A stretch of DNA of 64,000 bases. Origin: Bradyrhizobium sp. CCGE-LA001 (lineage in GTDB: Bacteria > Pseudomonadota > Alphaproteobacteria > Rhizobiales > Xanthobacteraceae). The first letter of the stretch is position 1, and each line of letters starts with the position of its first letter. The notes below the pieces were generated by a model that saw only the letters and a list, made by a program, of their open reading frames with translations, searched no databases and was not told the DNA's origin. This document shows, one piece after another, positions 34,893 to 44,224 of the stretch. Position numbers and translations under genes: made by a program. The DNA is taken from the NCBI RefSeq assembly GCF_000296215.2, contig NZ_CP013949.1, positions 2,349,501 to 2,413,500 of the forward strand. Reading direction: 5' to 3'.

Positions 34893-35417
34893 ATGAAGTT
34901 CACGCCATTGACCCTGCCGGGAGTCATCGAAATCGGGATCGAGCCGGAGACCGACGCGCGCGGATTTTTCGCCCGGCTGTTCGACGCGGAAGCCTTCGCC
35001 GCACAGGGTCTGCCAACGCATTTTTCGCAACACAGCCTGTCCTGCAACGAGCGCGCAGGCACCTTGCGCGGCCTGCACTACCAGGCAGGGCGGCCGGAGG
35101 CCAAGCTGGTGCGGTGCGTGTCCGGCCGCACCTTCGATGTCGTCGTCGATCTGCGCCGGTCGCTGCCGACATATGGGCAATGGTGCGCGGTCGAGCTCGC
35201 CGCCAACCGGCATAATGCAGTGTTCATTCCCGCCGGATGCGCGCACGGCTTCCAGACGCTCGAAGGCGGCACCGAGTTGATGTATTTCATCGACGTGCCC
35301 TATGACCCGCAGGGCGCGGCCGGCATTCGCTGGGACGATCCGTCGCTGGCGATCGCCTGGCCGCTTCCCGATCCGATCCTGTCCGCGCGCGACCGCGCGC
35401 TGCCTTTTCTCGCATGA
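34893..35417 (+). CDS. rfbC: dTDP-4-dehydrorhamnose 3,5-epimerase family protein
   Basis: This 174-residue cupin epimerase of nucleotide-linked 4-keto-6-deoxysugars is of the usual family length. The conserved core is present: TLRGLHYQAGRPEAKLVRC (catalytic His), FDVVVDLRRSLPTYGQW (Asp pairing with the His), and IPAGCAHGFQTLEGGTELMY (Tyr acid). It begins at ATG 34893 and its stop overlaps the next gene by ATGA. No rfbA or rfbB is in the window, so the 4-keto sugar must come from elsewhere. A 3-only or 5-only epimerase is possible. Confidence 0.87.
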   Translation: MKFTPLTLPGVIEIGIEPETDARGFFARLFDAEAFAAQGLPTHFSQHSLSCNERAGTLRGLHYQAGRPEAKLVRCVSGRTFDVVVDLRRSLPTYGQWCAVELAANRHNAVFIPAGCAHGFQTLEGGTELMYFIDVPYDPQGAAGIRWDDPSLAIAWPLPDPILSARDRALPFLA

Positions 35418-36310
35418 AGCGGGTGCTGGTCACGGGCGCGTCCGGATTCCTCGGCCGTGCGCTGCTGCCTGTCCTGGCCGATCGCGGCTTCGAGGTCCAT
35501 GGCGTCGCGCGCTCGGCTCAACCGTCAACCGCGGGCATGAAGTGGCTCGCTGCTGATCTCCTCACGGAAGCCGGCCGCGTGCAGGTGCTGTCGGCATCGC
35601 GCCCGACGCATCTGGTCCATCTCGCCTGGGAAGCGCGGCCGGGCCGTTACCGCGACGATCCCGTCAATCGGCTCTGGGCGGAGGCGAGCATCGATCTGCT
35701 CGCGCGGGCCAGAGCCTGCGATACCAGCCGCATCCTCGGCATCGGAAGCTGTCTCGAATACGGCCCGCAGAACGGCTTGTGCGACGAACTTGCGAGCGAG
35801 TGCCGTCCGACGACCCTGTATGGACAGGCCAAGCTCAGCGCAGCCGAAGCCTACATCGCCGCCGGTGCCGCCTGGGGCCGCGTATTTTTCCCGTTCGGCC
35901 CGCGCGAACCGGAGGCGCGTCTTATCCCCTCGTTGATCCGGCATCTGCGCGCGGGCCAAAACTTCGACTGTTCGCATGGCCGGCAGCTGCGCGACTTCGT
36001 CTATGTCGAGGACCTCGCGCAGATGATCGCCGCGGTGCTCGACAGCGATCTGACCCGGGCAGTCAATCTCGGCAGTGGCGAGCCGCGCAGCCTGCGCAGC
36101 GTGGTCGAGCATGTCGCCGATCGCCTCCGGGCGCGGCATCTGGTCCGGTTCGGGGCCATCGACGCAACCGGCGTCGACGCCGAGCCGATCATCGCCACCG
36201 ACATTCGCCGCCTTCGCGAGGTGGCCGCGGGCGTGCCGATGATCGGCTTCGAGGCGGGCGCCGGGCGGGCTCTCGCGTGGTGGATCGATCGCCTGTCGGG
36301 GAGGGCGTGA
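35414..36310 (+). CDS. NAD(P)-dependent sugar epimerase/reductase (extended SDR)
   Basis: This 298-residue Rossmann enzyme has GASGFLGRALL for nucleotide binding and the catalytic LYGQAKLSAAE (Y-x3-K near residue 136), followed by FFPFGPREPEARLIPSLI and RDFVYVEDLAQM, typical of nucleotide-sugar epimerases and reductases. Overlap by 4 nt with the 3,5-epimerase means coupled translation. It probably does the final 4-keto reduction or epimerisation of the C-methylated deoxysugar. The exact product is not readable. Confidence 0.85.
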   Translation: MKRVLVTGASGFLGRALLPVLADRGFEVHGVARSAQPSTAGMKWLAADLLTEAGRVQVLSASRPTHLVHLAWEARPGRYRDDPVNRLWAEASIDLLARARACDTSRILGIGSCLEYGPQNGLCDELASECRPTTLYGQAKLSAAEAYIAAGAAWGRVFFPFGPREPEARLIPSLIRHLRAGQNFDCSHGRQLRDFVYVEDLAQMIAAVLDSDLTRAVNLGSGEPRSLRSVVEHVADRLRARHLVRFGAIDATGVDAEPIIATDIRRLREVAAGVPMIGFEAGAGRALAWWIDRLSGRA

Positions 36311-36435
36311 GTTGCGGTCCGCTTGCAACAGGCTGACGGCAGATAAGACCCCTGGCAATTACGGAGTTGTCTCGCCCCCCGCCTGTGCTAGTCACGGCCC
36401 GACCCACATCTCCTTCACGCCGGCCGGGGCAAGCG

Positions 36436-36528
36436 ATGACCACCTTCAACCGCATCTTCACGACGGAGCGCCTGCTCCAGATCATCGTGGTGCTGGCGGC
36501 GACCCTCGCCATGAAGCTGATGAGCTGA
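36436..36528 (+). CDS. Possible 30-residue membrane peptide
   Basis: ATG 36436 opens 30 codons ending TGA 36526-36528. The product is a short polar start (MTTFNRIFTTERLLQ) and one hydrophobic helix (IIVVLAATLAMKLMS). It is a plausible single-pass micro-protein, but with no strong ribosome-binding site. It ends 11 nt before the convergent cbbR stop. Confidence 0.35.
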   Translation: MTTFNRIFTTERLLQIIVVLAATLAMKLMS

Positions 36529-36539
36529 GTGCGCGCGGG

Positions 36540-37517
36540 CTAGCGTCCGCCGAGCTCAGGCACATCGGGCAGATAGTTCGAGCCTTCCGAGCCCAGGAAA
36601 TCGAACATCGCCTGCGCCGGCGGCAGCAGCACCTTGTCGCTGCGGCGGATCACGTACCATTGCCGCACGATCGGCAGGCCGGCGACGTCGAGCACGATGA
36701 GCCGGCCCTCGGCGAGCTCATGCGCCACGGTGTGGGCCGAGATGAAGGCAATGCCGAGCCCGGCGATCACCGCCTGCTTGATGGTCTCGTTGCTGCTCAT
36801 CTCCATGCCGATGATCGGCTCGAGATCCGACTTCTGGAACATGCCCTCCATCAGCGTCCGCGTCCCCGAGCCGGGCTCGCGGGTGAGGAAGGTCTCGTGC
36901 ACGAGGTCGGTCAGGTTGAGGCCGGAATCCTTCTCCAGCCAGTGCCCCTTGCGCGCAACGATGATGTGCGGATTGCGTCCGAGCTGGCGGACGTCCACCG
37001 TGACGTCGGCCGGCGGCCGACCCATCACCGCGAAATCGAGGTCGTAGCCGTGCATGGCCTCGCGGATCTCCTCGCGGTTGCCGATGGTGAGCTTGATCTC
37101 GATCTTGGGATGCCGCTTCGAGAACGCCGCGATCGCATGCGGCACGAAGTATTTCGCGGTCGAGACGGCGCCAAGCTGCACGGTGCCGCCGGTCCGCCCC
37201 GCGAGCAGGTCAAGCGCGCCCTGGCAGTCCATGATGGCGGCCTCGACCCGCTCGGCCAGCGCTAGGACCTCCTTGCCCGCCTCGGTCAACAGCATCCCGT
37301 CGCCGGTCCGCTGCACCAGCGGCAAACCTGCAAGGTCCTGAAGCTGCCGCAACTGCTGGGTCACGGCGGGCTGCGTCAGCCCGAGATGGCTGGACGCCGC
37401 CGTCACGCTGCCCTTGGCCGAGAGTGCCGCAAGCGAGCGCAGCTGCCGGATCGTCAGATGCCGGAGCTGGGCCGCCCCATGGCTAGGGCTATTATAAGAA
37501 AATTCTTTGACGCTCAT
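36540..37517 (-). CDS. cbbR: LysR-type regulator of the cbb operon
   Basis: This 325-residue activator of CO2-fixation genes has its HTH in residues 20-65 (TIRQLRSLAALSAKGSVTAA; LGLTQPAVTQQLRQLQ). The effector-binding domain begins about residue 110 (GTVQLGAVSTAKYFVPHAIA). Divergent orientation 118 bp from cbbF is the standard arrangement for CbbR. It is known to respond to metabolites such as RuBP or NADPH and probably represses its own promoter; AT-rich operator-like DNA overlaps its start codon. Confidence 0.95.
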   Translation of the reverse strand: MSVKEFSYNSPSHGAAQLRHLTIRQLRSLAALSAKGSVTAASSHLGLTQPAVTQQLRQLQDLAGLPLVQRTGDGMLLTEAGKEVLALAERVEAAIMDCQGALDLLAGRTGGTVQLGAVSTAKYFVPHAIAAFSKRHPKIEIKLTIGNREEIREAMHGYDLDFAVMGRPPADVTVDVRQLGRNPHIIVARKGHWLEKDSGLNLTDLVHETFLTREPGSGTRTLMEGMFQKSDLEPIIGMEMSSNETIKQAVIAGLGIAFISAHTVAHELAEGRLIVLDVAGLPIVRQWYVIRRSDKVLLPPAQAMFDFLGSEGSNYLPDVPELGGR

Positions 37518-37541
37518 TATGAATAGAAATTTTCCTTATTA
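37491..37541. promoter_or_regulatory. Candidate CbbR operator and divergent promoter region
   Basis: This AT-rich segment surrounds the cbbR start. It contains AAGAA-AA-TTCTT (37496-37507) and TTATGAATAGAAATTTTCCT (starting 37517) with a GAAA-T-TTTC centre. LysR regulators bind T-N11-A palindromes in such places, giving both autoregulation and cbbF activation. The match is by position and symmetry, not an experimentally known site. Confidence 0.5.
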
Positions 37542-37635
37542 AGCCGGGCCTGTCAATCTCGTCGTGCTGGGACTGACCGCATCGACCTCCACTGGGGAGG
37601 GAAACGGATGCGGCGCCTGCAAGGGATGGACGTAG

Positions 37636-38673
37636 ATGATCGGGCAACTCAGGCTGGACGACCTCCTTCAGCGGTATTCTGAGACCGCACCCCATGCGCT
37701 CGCGGTGGCGGCCGCCGTCGATGCCATCGCGGCAGCGGCGATCGAGATCGCCGATCTTATCGCCTCCGGCGATCTCGCCGACGCCTCGGGTCTGACGACG
37801 GGCCGCAACAGCGACGGCGACGTTCAGCGCGATCTCGACGTGCAGGCCGACGCGATCCTGCGCCGCTGCATCGGCAGGCTGCCGATCGCGGCGCTGGCAT
37901 CGGAGGAGATGCGCGAAGCCCAGATCGTCGATCGCGAAGGCCGCATCTGCATCGCGATCGATCCGCTCGACGGCTCCTCCAACATCGACATCAACATGAC
38001 CGTCGGCACGATCTTCTCGATCCTGCCCGCGCCCGACGATCTCTCGCTCGCCTTCCACCAGCGCGGCTCGGCGCAGCTGGCGGCGGGGTTCGTCACCTAC
38101 GGTCCGCAGACCTCGCTGGTGCTGACGCTCGGCGACGGCGTCGACGTCTTTACGCTCGACCGCAAGGCCGGCTGTTTCCGCCTCGGCCGCAGAGGCGTGC
38201 AGATCTCCGAGGCCTGCGAGGAGTTCGCGATCAACGCCTCGAACCGTCGGCACTGGGAGCAGCCGGTGCGTGCCTTCATCGACGAATGCCTCGCCGGTGT
38301 CGAAGGGCCCGCCAACCACGATTTCAACATGCGCTGGATCGGCTCGCTGGTCGCGGAGGCCTATCGCATCCTCACGCGCGGCGGCGTGTTCCTCTACCCC
38401 TCGGACGCACGTTCCGGTTACGGCGACGGCCGCCTGCGCCTCGTCTACGAGGCGCATCCGATGGCCTACATCATCGAGCAGGCCGGCGGCTCCGCCTCGA
38501 CCGGGCGCGAGCGCATCCTCGAACTGTCGGCGCAAAGCCTGCACCAGCGCGTGCCGCTGATCATGGGCTCGATCAACGAGGTGCGGCGCGTCGAGGAATT
38601 GCATTGCGATCCGCTGCTGGTCGCCAGCGTCTCTGCGCCGCTATTCGCGCGGCGCGGATTCTTCCGGCTCTGA
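37636..38673 (+). CDS. cbbF: Fructose-1,6-bisphosphatase class I
   Basis: This 345-residue enzyme hydrolyses fructose-1,6-bisphosphate (and often sedoheptulose-1,7-bisphosphate in this cycle). The metal and substrate motif AIDPLDGSSNIDINMTVGT is near residue 112. ASNRRHWEQPVRAFIDECL and RWIGSLVAEAYRILTRGGVF match the sugar-phosphate site. It is the first gene of the operon downstream of the cbbR intergenic region. cbbP begins 12 nt after it. Confidence 0.95.
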   Translation: MIGQLRLDDLLQRYSETAPHALAVAAAVDAIAAAAIEIADLIASGDLADASGLTTGRNSDGDVQRDLDVQADAILRRCIGRLPIAALASEEMREAQIVDREGRICIAIDPLDGSSNIDINMTVGTIFSILPAPDDLSLAFHQRGSAQLAAGFVTYGPQTSLVLTLGDGVDVFTLDRKAGCFRLGRRGVQISEACEEFAINASNRRHWEQPVRAFIDECLAGVEGPANHDFNMRWIGSLVAEAYRILTRGGVFLYPSDARSGYGDGRLRLVYEAHPMAYIIEQAGGSASTGRERILELSAQSLHQRVPLIMGSINEVRRVEELHCDPLLVASVSAPLFARRGFFRL

Positions 38674-38685
38674 GCGAGGTGACGC

Positions 38686-39561
38686 ATGTCCAGGAAGCAT
38701 CCGATCATCTCCATCACCGGTTCCTCCGGCGCCGGCACCACCTCGGTCAAGAAGACCTTCGAGCAGATCTTCTTCCGCGAGAAGGTCAACGCCGCCTACA
38801 TCGAGGGCGACGCCTTCCATCGATACGACCGCGCCGAGATGCGCGCGCAGATGGCCAAGGAGGCCGAGCGCGGCAACAAGCATTTCAGCCATTTCAGCCC
38901 CGAGACCAATTTGTTCGAGGAGCTGGAGCGCGCGTTCCGCGACTATGGCGAGACCGGCACGGCGGTGACGCGTCACTACGTTCATGACGCCGAGGAATCG
39001 GCGTTGCATGGCGCGCCTCCCGGCACCTTCACCGATTGGGAAAAGCTGCCGGAGAGCTCCGACCTGCTGTTCTACGAAGGTCTGCACGGCGCCGTCGTCA
39101 CCGACAAGGTCAACGTCGCGCGCTATGCCGACCTCAAGATCGGCGTCGTGCCCGTGATCAATCTCGAATGGATTCAGAAGCTGCATCGCGACCGCAGCGC
39201 CCGCGGCTATTCCACCGAGGCCGTCACCGACACCATCCTGCGACGGATGCCGGATTACATTCACTACATCTGCCCGCAATTCACCGAGACCGACATCAAC
39301 TTCCAGCGCGTGCCGACGGTAGACACCTCCAATCCGTTCATCGCGCGCTGGATCCCGACGCCGGACGAATCGATGGTCGTGATCCGCTTCAAGAATCCGC
39401 GCGGCATCGACTTCCCCTATCTGCTCTCGATGCTGCCGCAGAGCTGGATGTCGCGCGCGAATTCCATCGTCTGCCCCGGCGCCAAGCTCGACCTCGCGAT
39501 GCAGCTGATCCTGACGCCGCTGATCATGCAGCTGATCGAGCGCAAGCGGAGCCTGAAGTGA
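38686..39561 (+). CDS. cbbP: Phosphoribulokinase
   Basis: This 291-residue enzyme phosphorylates ribulose-5-phosphate to RuBP, the RuBisCO substrate. The P-loop is ITGSSGAGTTSVKKTF (residues 8-23). The acidic catalytic site and substrate region are EGDAFHRYDRAEMRAQMAKE (about 39-58) and FYEGLHGAV near 128. Length and motifs match the short, bacterial, allosteric NADH-activated group. Confidence 0.95.
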   Translation: MSRKHPIISITGSSGAGTTSVKKTFEQIFFREKVNAAYIEGDAFHRYDRAEMRAQMAKEAERGNKHFSHFSPETNLFEELERAFRDYGETGTAVTRHYVHDAEESALHGAPPGTFTDWEKLPESSDLLFYEGLHGAVVTDKVNVARYADLKIGVVPVINLEWIQKLHRDRSARGYSTEAVTDTILRRMPDYIHYICPQFTETDINFQRVPTVDTSNPFIARWIPTPDESMVVIRFKNPRGIDFPYLLSMLPQSWMSRANSIVCPGAKLDLAMQLILTPLIMQLIERKRSLK

Positions 39562-39589
39562 TCCGCAAGACCAACAATTGGAGGATCTG

Positions 39590-41608
39590 ATGAACATCTC
39601 GGTTCATGCCGAAGCCGACCTCTATGCCGTCAGCCACACCGATCTCGCCAATGCCGTCCGCTTCCTCGCGGTCGACGCCATCGAGACCTCGCAGTCCGGC
39701 CATCCCGGCCTGCCCATGGGCATGGCCGACGTCGCCACCGTGCTGTTCTCGCGCTTCCTCAAATTCGACTCGGCGCATCCGAACTGGCCCGACCGTGACC
39801 GCTTCGTGCTGTCGGCGGGCCATGGCTCGATGCTGCTCTATGCATTGCTGCATCTGACCGGCGGCGATGTCAGCCTGGATGATATCAAGGCCTTTCGGCA
39901 GTGGGGCTCGAAGACGCCGGGCCATCCTGAATATGGCCATACACCCGGCGTCGAGACCACGACCGGTCCGCTCGGTCAGGGGATTGCCACGGCCGTCGGG
40001 ATGGCGCTGGCCGAGCGCATGGCCAATGCGCGGCACGGCGACGGCCTCGTCGATCACTTCACCTATGTGATCGCCGGCGATGGCTGCCTGATGGAAGGCA
40101 TCAGCCAGGAGGCGATCTCGCTTGCCGGTCATCTCCAGCTCGGCCGGTTGATCGTGCTGTTCGACGACAACGGCATCTCCATCGACGGGCCGACCTCGCT
40201 GGCGACGTCGGATGACCAGCTCGCGCGCTTCGCCGCCTCCGGCTGGTCGGTGCGCAGTGTCGACGGCCACGTTCCCGAAGCGGTCGCGCAGGCGATCGCC
40301 GAAGAGCGCGAAACCGCAAAGCCATCGCTGATCGCCTGTCGCACCATCATCGGCTACGGCGCGCCGGACCGGCAGGGCACCGAGAAGGCGCATGGCGCAC
40401 CGCTCGGCACCGAGCAGACCGCGGCGGCGCGCCGGACGCTGGGTTGGGATTATCAGCCCTTCGTGGTGCCTGTCACGATCCAGAAGGCGTGGCGGATGAT
40501 CGGACAGCGCGGGCAGGTCGATCGACTCGCCTGGCTCGATCGTTACGAAAGCGCGACGCCGGAGCAGCGCGATCTGTTCGTCGAGGGCAGGGCCGTCGCC
40601 TTGCCGGGCGGCTATGCGCTGGCTGCGGCGAAGCTGCGCGAGCGCTTCGCCAGCGAACGTCCGAAGATCGCAACGCGCCAGGCCTCGCAGCAGGTGCTCG
40701 ACGGCATCGCCATGACCATCCCGGGCCTGGTCGGTGGCTCCGCCGACCTGACCCATTCGAACCTCACGCACGCCAAGGCGCAGGCTCCGGTCAAGAGCGT
40801 CGCGTTCGCCGGCGACTACATCCACTACGGCATTCGCGAGCACGGCATGGCCGCCGCGATGAACGGTCTTGCGCTGCATGGCGGCTTCATCCCCTATGGC
40901 GGCACATTCCTCGCGTTCTCGGATTACAGCCGGCCCGCCATCCGCCTTGCGGCGCTGATGCGGCTGCGCGTCATCCACGTCATGACCCACGATTCCATCG
41001 GTCTCGGCGAGGACGGCCCCACGCACCAGCCGGTCGAGCATCTCGCCGCGCTGCGGGTGATTCCCAATCTGCTCGTGTTCCGGCCGGCTGACGCTGTGGA
41101 GACGCTGGAGGCCTGGGATTGCGCGCTTGCGGCGGAGCATCGTCCGTCCGTGTTGTGCCTGTCGCGTCAGGCCTTGCCGACCTTCCGGAGCGATACGCGC
41201 GGCAGAAACCGGGTCGCCCGTGGTGCCTATCTCATCGTCTCGCCGGATGGCGGACGCGATGTCACGCTGATGGCAACGGGCTCGGAAGTCTCCATCGCGC
41301 TGGAAGCGGCCCGCCTGCTCGCGACCGAGCATATCCGCGCGGCCGTGGTATCCGCGCCTTGCTTTGCTCTGTTCGAGGAGCAGCCGGAGGATTACCGCGC
41401 CACGGTGCTCGGCACGGCGCCGCGTGTCGGGATCGAGGCGGCCGTGCAGGGTGATTGGGCACGTTGGATCGGTGCCGATGGTGAGTTCGTCGGCATGCGC
41501 GGCTTCGGTGCCTCGGCGCCGGCGCCCGTGCTGTACCGTGAATTCGGCATCACGCCGCAAAGCGTTGCGGAAGCGGCTCGCCGGGCGGTCGCCCGCAAGG
41601 GACAATAA
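39590..41608 (+). CDS. cbbT: Transketolase
   Basis: This 672-residue thiamine-diphosphate enzyme moves two-carbon units in the regenerative part of the cycle. The N-terminal domain has AIETSQSGHPGLPMGMADVA and GDGCLMEGISQEA (ThDP/Mg site). The middle domain has FIPYGGTFLAFSDYSRPAIR and HDSIGLGEDGPTHQPVEHLA. ATG 39590 has GGAGG 5 nt upstream and is preferred to TTG 39578. It follows cbbP by 28 nt. Confidence 0.95.
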   Translation: MNISVHAEADLYAVSHTDLANAVRFLAVDAIETSQSGHPGLPMGMADVATVLFSRFLKFDSAHPNWPDRDRFVLSAGHGSMLLYALLHLTGGDVSLDDIKAFRQWGSKTPGHPEYGHTPGVETTTGPLGQGIATAVGMALAERMANARHGDGLVDHFTYVIAGDGCLMEGISQEAISLAGHLQLGRLIVLFDDNGISIDGPTSLATSDDQLARFAASGWSVRSVDGHVPEAVAQAIAEERETAKPSLIACRTIIGYGAPDRQGTEKAHGAPLGTEQTAAARRTLGWDYQPFVVPVTIQKAWRMIGQRGQVDRLAWLDRYESATPEQRDLFVEGRAVALPGGYALAAAKLRERFASERPKIATRQASQQVLDGIAMTIPGLVGGSADLTHSNLTHAKAQAPVKSVAFAGDYIHYGIREHGMAAAMNGLALHGGFIPYGGTFLAFSDYSRPAIRLAALMRLRVIHVMTHDSIGLGEDGPTHQPVEHLAALRVIPNLLVFRPADAVETLEAWDCALAAEHRPSVLCLSRQALPTFRSDTRGRNRVARGAYLIVSPDGGRDVTLMATGSEVSIALEAARLLATEHIRAAVVSAPCFALFEEQPEDYRATVLGTAPRVGIEAAVQGDWARWIGADGEFVGMRGFGASAPAPVLYREFGITPQSVAEAARRAVARKGQ

Positions 41609-41630
41609 GGGACAACAAGGAGGATCAATC

Positions 41631-42713
41631 GTGGCTCGTATCACCCTTCGCCAACTGCTCGATCACGCGGCCAGCCACGGTTACGCGGTGCCGGCGTTCA
41701 ACATCAACAATATGGAGCAGGGCATCGCGATCATGCAGGCGGCAGCCGAGGTCGACGCGCCCGTCATCATGCAGGCCTCGCGCGGCGCGCGCAGTTATGC
41801 CGGAGATCTCATGCTCTCGCACATGATCGACGCGCTGGAGCGGACCTATCCCGACATCCCCCTCTGCATGCACCAGGACCACGGCAATGACGAGGCGACT
41901 TGCGCCTCCGCCATCGCCCATGGCTTCACGTCGGTGATGATGGACGGCTCGCTGAAGGCCGACGCAAAGACCGCGGCCGATTACGGCTACAACGTCGCCA
42001 TCACCCGCCGCGTCGTCGATCTCGCCCATTGGGTCGGCGCCTCCGTCGAAGGCGAGCTCGGCGTGCTTGGCTCGCTCGAGCATGGCGGTGGCGAGCAAGA
42101 GGATGGTCACGGTGTCGAGGGCAAGGTCAGCCACGACCAGCTGCTGACCGATCCGGATCAGGCTGTCGATTTCGTCCGCGCGACGAAGGTCGATGCGCTC
42201 GCAATCGCGATGGGCACCTCGCACGGCGCCTACAAGTTCAGCCGCAAGCCCGACGGCGATATCCTGGCGATGCGCGTGGTCGAGGAGATCCACCGCCGGC
42301 TGCCGAACACGCATCTGGTGATGCACGGCTCGTCTTCGGTGCCGCAGCCGCTTCAGGATATGTTCAACGAATTCGGCGGCGAGATGCCGCAAACCTGGGG
42401 CGTGCCGGTCGAGGAGATCGTTCGCGGCATCAAGAGCGGCGTACGCAAGGTCAATATCGACACCGACTGCCGCCTCGCGATGACGGCCGTGTTCCGTAAG
42501 GTCGCAGCGCAAACACGCTCGGAGTTCGATCCGCGCAAATTCCTCAAGCCGGCGATGGACGCGATGCGCGAGCTTTGCCGCGAGCGCTTCGAGCAGTTCG
42601 GCACGGCAGGCCACGCCAGCAAGATCAAGGTCGTTCCCTTGAGCGAGATGGCGCGGCGTTATCGGGCGGGAGAATTGGACCCTCGCATCACCCGCGAGCC
42701 CGTTGCCGCCTAA
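41631..42713 (+). CDS. cbbA: Class II fructose/sedoheptulose-bisphosphate aldolase
   Basis: This 360-residue zinc-dependent aldolase starts at GTG 41631 with AGGAGG 7 nt upstream. Zinc ligands and active-site segments are in MHQDHGNDEATC (about 82-93), SVEGELGVLGSLEHGGGEQE near 140 and HLVMHGSSSVPQ near 225. INIDTDC-type phosphate binding is seen as RKVNIDTDCRLAM near 275. The in-frame extension upstream to 41364 overlaps cbbT and is not real. Confidence 0.95.
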   Translation: MARITLRQLLDHAASHGYAVPAFNINNMEQGIAIMQAAAEVDAPVIMQASRGARSYAGDLMLSHMIDALERTYPDIPLCMHQDHGNDEATCASAIAHGFTSVMMDGSLKADAKTAADYGYNVAITRRVVDLAHWVGASVEGELGVLGSLEHGGGEQEDGHGVEGKVSHDQLLTDPDQAVDFVRATKVDALAIAMGTSHGAYKFSRKPDGDILAMRVVEEIHRRLPNTHLVMHGSSSVPQPLQDMFNEFGGEMPQTWGVPVEEIVRGIKSGVRKVNIDTDCRLAMTAVFRKVAAQTRSEFDPRKFLKPAMDAMRELCRERFEQFGTAGHASKIKVVPLSEMARRYRAGELDPRITREPVAA

Positions 42714-42751
42714 CCAATCGGAAAGAGCAGAGAAAAGAGCAGGAGAGAGAC

Positions 42752-44212
42752 ATGAACGCACATGCAGGCACGGTCCGCGGCAAAGAGCGCTATCGCTCCG
42801 GCGTGATGGAATACAAGCGCATGGGCTATTGGGAGCCCGATTACACGCCAAAGGACACGGACGTCATCGCGCTGTTCCGCGTCACGCCGCAGGAAGGTGT
42901 CGATCCGATCGAAGCGTCAGCTGCGGTGGCCGGTGAATCCTCGACCGCGACCTGGACCGTGGTGTGGACCGACCGCCTGACCGCCGCGGAGAAATATCGC
43001 GCCAAGTGCTACCGCGTCGATCCGGTGCCGGGCTCGCCAGGCTCGTATTTCGCCTACATCGCCTATGATCTCGACCTGTTCGAGCCGGGCTCGATCGCCA
43101 ATCTGTCGGCTTCCATCATCGGCAACGTGTTCGGCTTCAAGCCGCTCAAGGCGCTGCGGCTGGAGGACATGCGCTTCCCGGTCGCCTATGTGAAGACGTT
43201 CCAGGGGCCGGCGACCGGCATCGTGGTCGAGCGCGAGCGCCTCGACAAGTTCGGCCGGCCGCTGCTGGGCGCAACGGTGAAACCGAAGCTCGGACTCTCC
43301 GGGCGCAACTACGGCCGCGTGGTCTACGAGGCGCTCAAGGGCGGGCTCGACTTCACCAAGGACGACGAGAACATCAACTCGCAGCCCTTCATGCATTGGC
43401 GCGACCGTTTCCTCTACTGCATGGAGGCGGTGAATCGCGCGCAGGCAGCCTCCGGTGAGGTGAAGGGCACTTACCTCAACGTCACCGCGGGAACGATGGA
43501 GGACATGTACGAGCGCGCGGAGTTCGCCAAGGAGCTCGGCTCCGTCATCGTCATGGTCGACCTCGTGATCGGCTACACCGCGATCCAGTCGATGGCGAAG
43601 TGGGCGCGACGCAACGACATGATCCTGCATCTGCATCGCGCGGGTCACTCGACCTATACGCGGCAGAAGAGCCACGGCGTCTCGTTCCGCGTCATCGCCA
43701 AATGGATGCGGCTCGCCGGTGTCGACCACATCCATGCCGGCACGGTGGTCGGCAAGCTTGAGGGCGACCCCAACACCACGCGCGGCTATTACGACGTCTG
43801 TCGCGAGGAGTTCAACCCGACCAGGCTCGAGCACGGCATTTTCTTCGACCAGTCCTGGGCGAGCCTGAACAAAATGATGCCGGTCGCCTCGGGCGGCATC
43901 CATGCCGGCCAGATGCATCAGCTGCTCGATCTCCTGGGTGAGGACGTCGTGCTACAATTCGGCGGTGGCACCATCGGCCATCCCATGGGAATCGCGGCCG
44001 GCGCCATCGCCAACCGCGTCGCGCTGGAAGCGATGATCCTCGCCCGCAACGAGGGCCGCGACTACGTCCACGAGGGCCCGGAGATCCTGGCCAAGGCCGC
44101 CCAGACCTGCACGCCGCTGAAGTCTGCGCTCGATGTCTGGAAGGACGTCACCTTCAATTATCAATCCACCGACACGCCGGACTTCGTGCCGACGGCGCTG
44201 GAAACCGTCTGA
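42752..44212 (+). CDS. cbbL: RuBisCO large subunit, form I red-type (IC)
   Basis: This 486-residue catalytic subunit fixes CO2 onto RuBP. The carbamylated Lys and Mg ligands are in GGLDFTKDDENINSQPFMHW (about 198-217). Loop 6 is TVVGKLEGDPN near 332, and GGGTIGHPMGIAAGA near 403 binds phosphate. The N-terminus (RYRSGVMEYKRMGYWEPDYT) is the red-type form, as in other Bradyrhizobium and Cupriavidus. It starts at ATG 42752 after AGGAGAG; an in-frame extension into cbbA is rejected. Confidence 0.97.
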   Translation: MNAHAGTVRGKERYRSGVMEYKRMGYWEPDYTPKDTDVIALFRVTPQEGVDPIEASAAVAGESSTATWTVVWTDRLTAAEKYRAKCYRVDPVPGSPGSYFAYIAYDLDLFEPGSIANLSASIIGNVFGFKPLKALRLEDMRFPVAYVKTFQGPATGIVVERERLDKFGRPLLGATVKPKLGLSGRNYGRVVYEALKGGLDFTKDDENINSQPFMHWRDRFLYCMEAVNRAQAASGEVKGTYLNVTAGTMEDMYERAEFAKELGSVIVMVDLVIGYTAIQSMAKWARRNDMILHLHRAGHSTYTRQKSHGVSFRVIAKWMRLAGVDHIHAGTVVGKLEGDPNTTRGYYDVCREEFNPTRLEHGIFFDQSWASLNKMMPVASGGIHAGQMHQLLDLLGEDVVLQFGGGTIGHPMGIAAGAIANRVALEAMILARNEGRDYVHEGPEILAKAAQTCTPLKSALDVWKDVTFNYQSTDTPDFVPTALETV

Positions 44213-44224
44213 GGAGCTTTGACC

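Noticed and set aside
32602..34896. 764-codon plus-strand frame across the membrane protein and methyltransferase genes
   Set aside because: It is antisense to the well-supported methyltransferase and out of frame with the DUF4118-like gene; composition is typical of GC-rich shadows.
41364..41630. In-frame upstream extension of cbbA (and similarly of cbbL from 42575 and cbbX from 44490)
   Set aside because: The extensions overlap preceding genes, lack family similarity, and each gene has a good ribosome-binding site at the shorter start.
39524..41644. 706-codon minus-strand frame opposite cbbT
   Set aside because: cbbT is certain on the plus strand; the antisense product has no recognisable motif.
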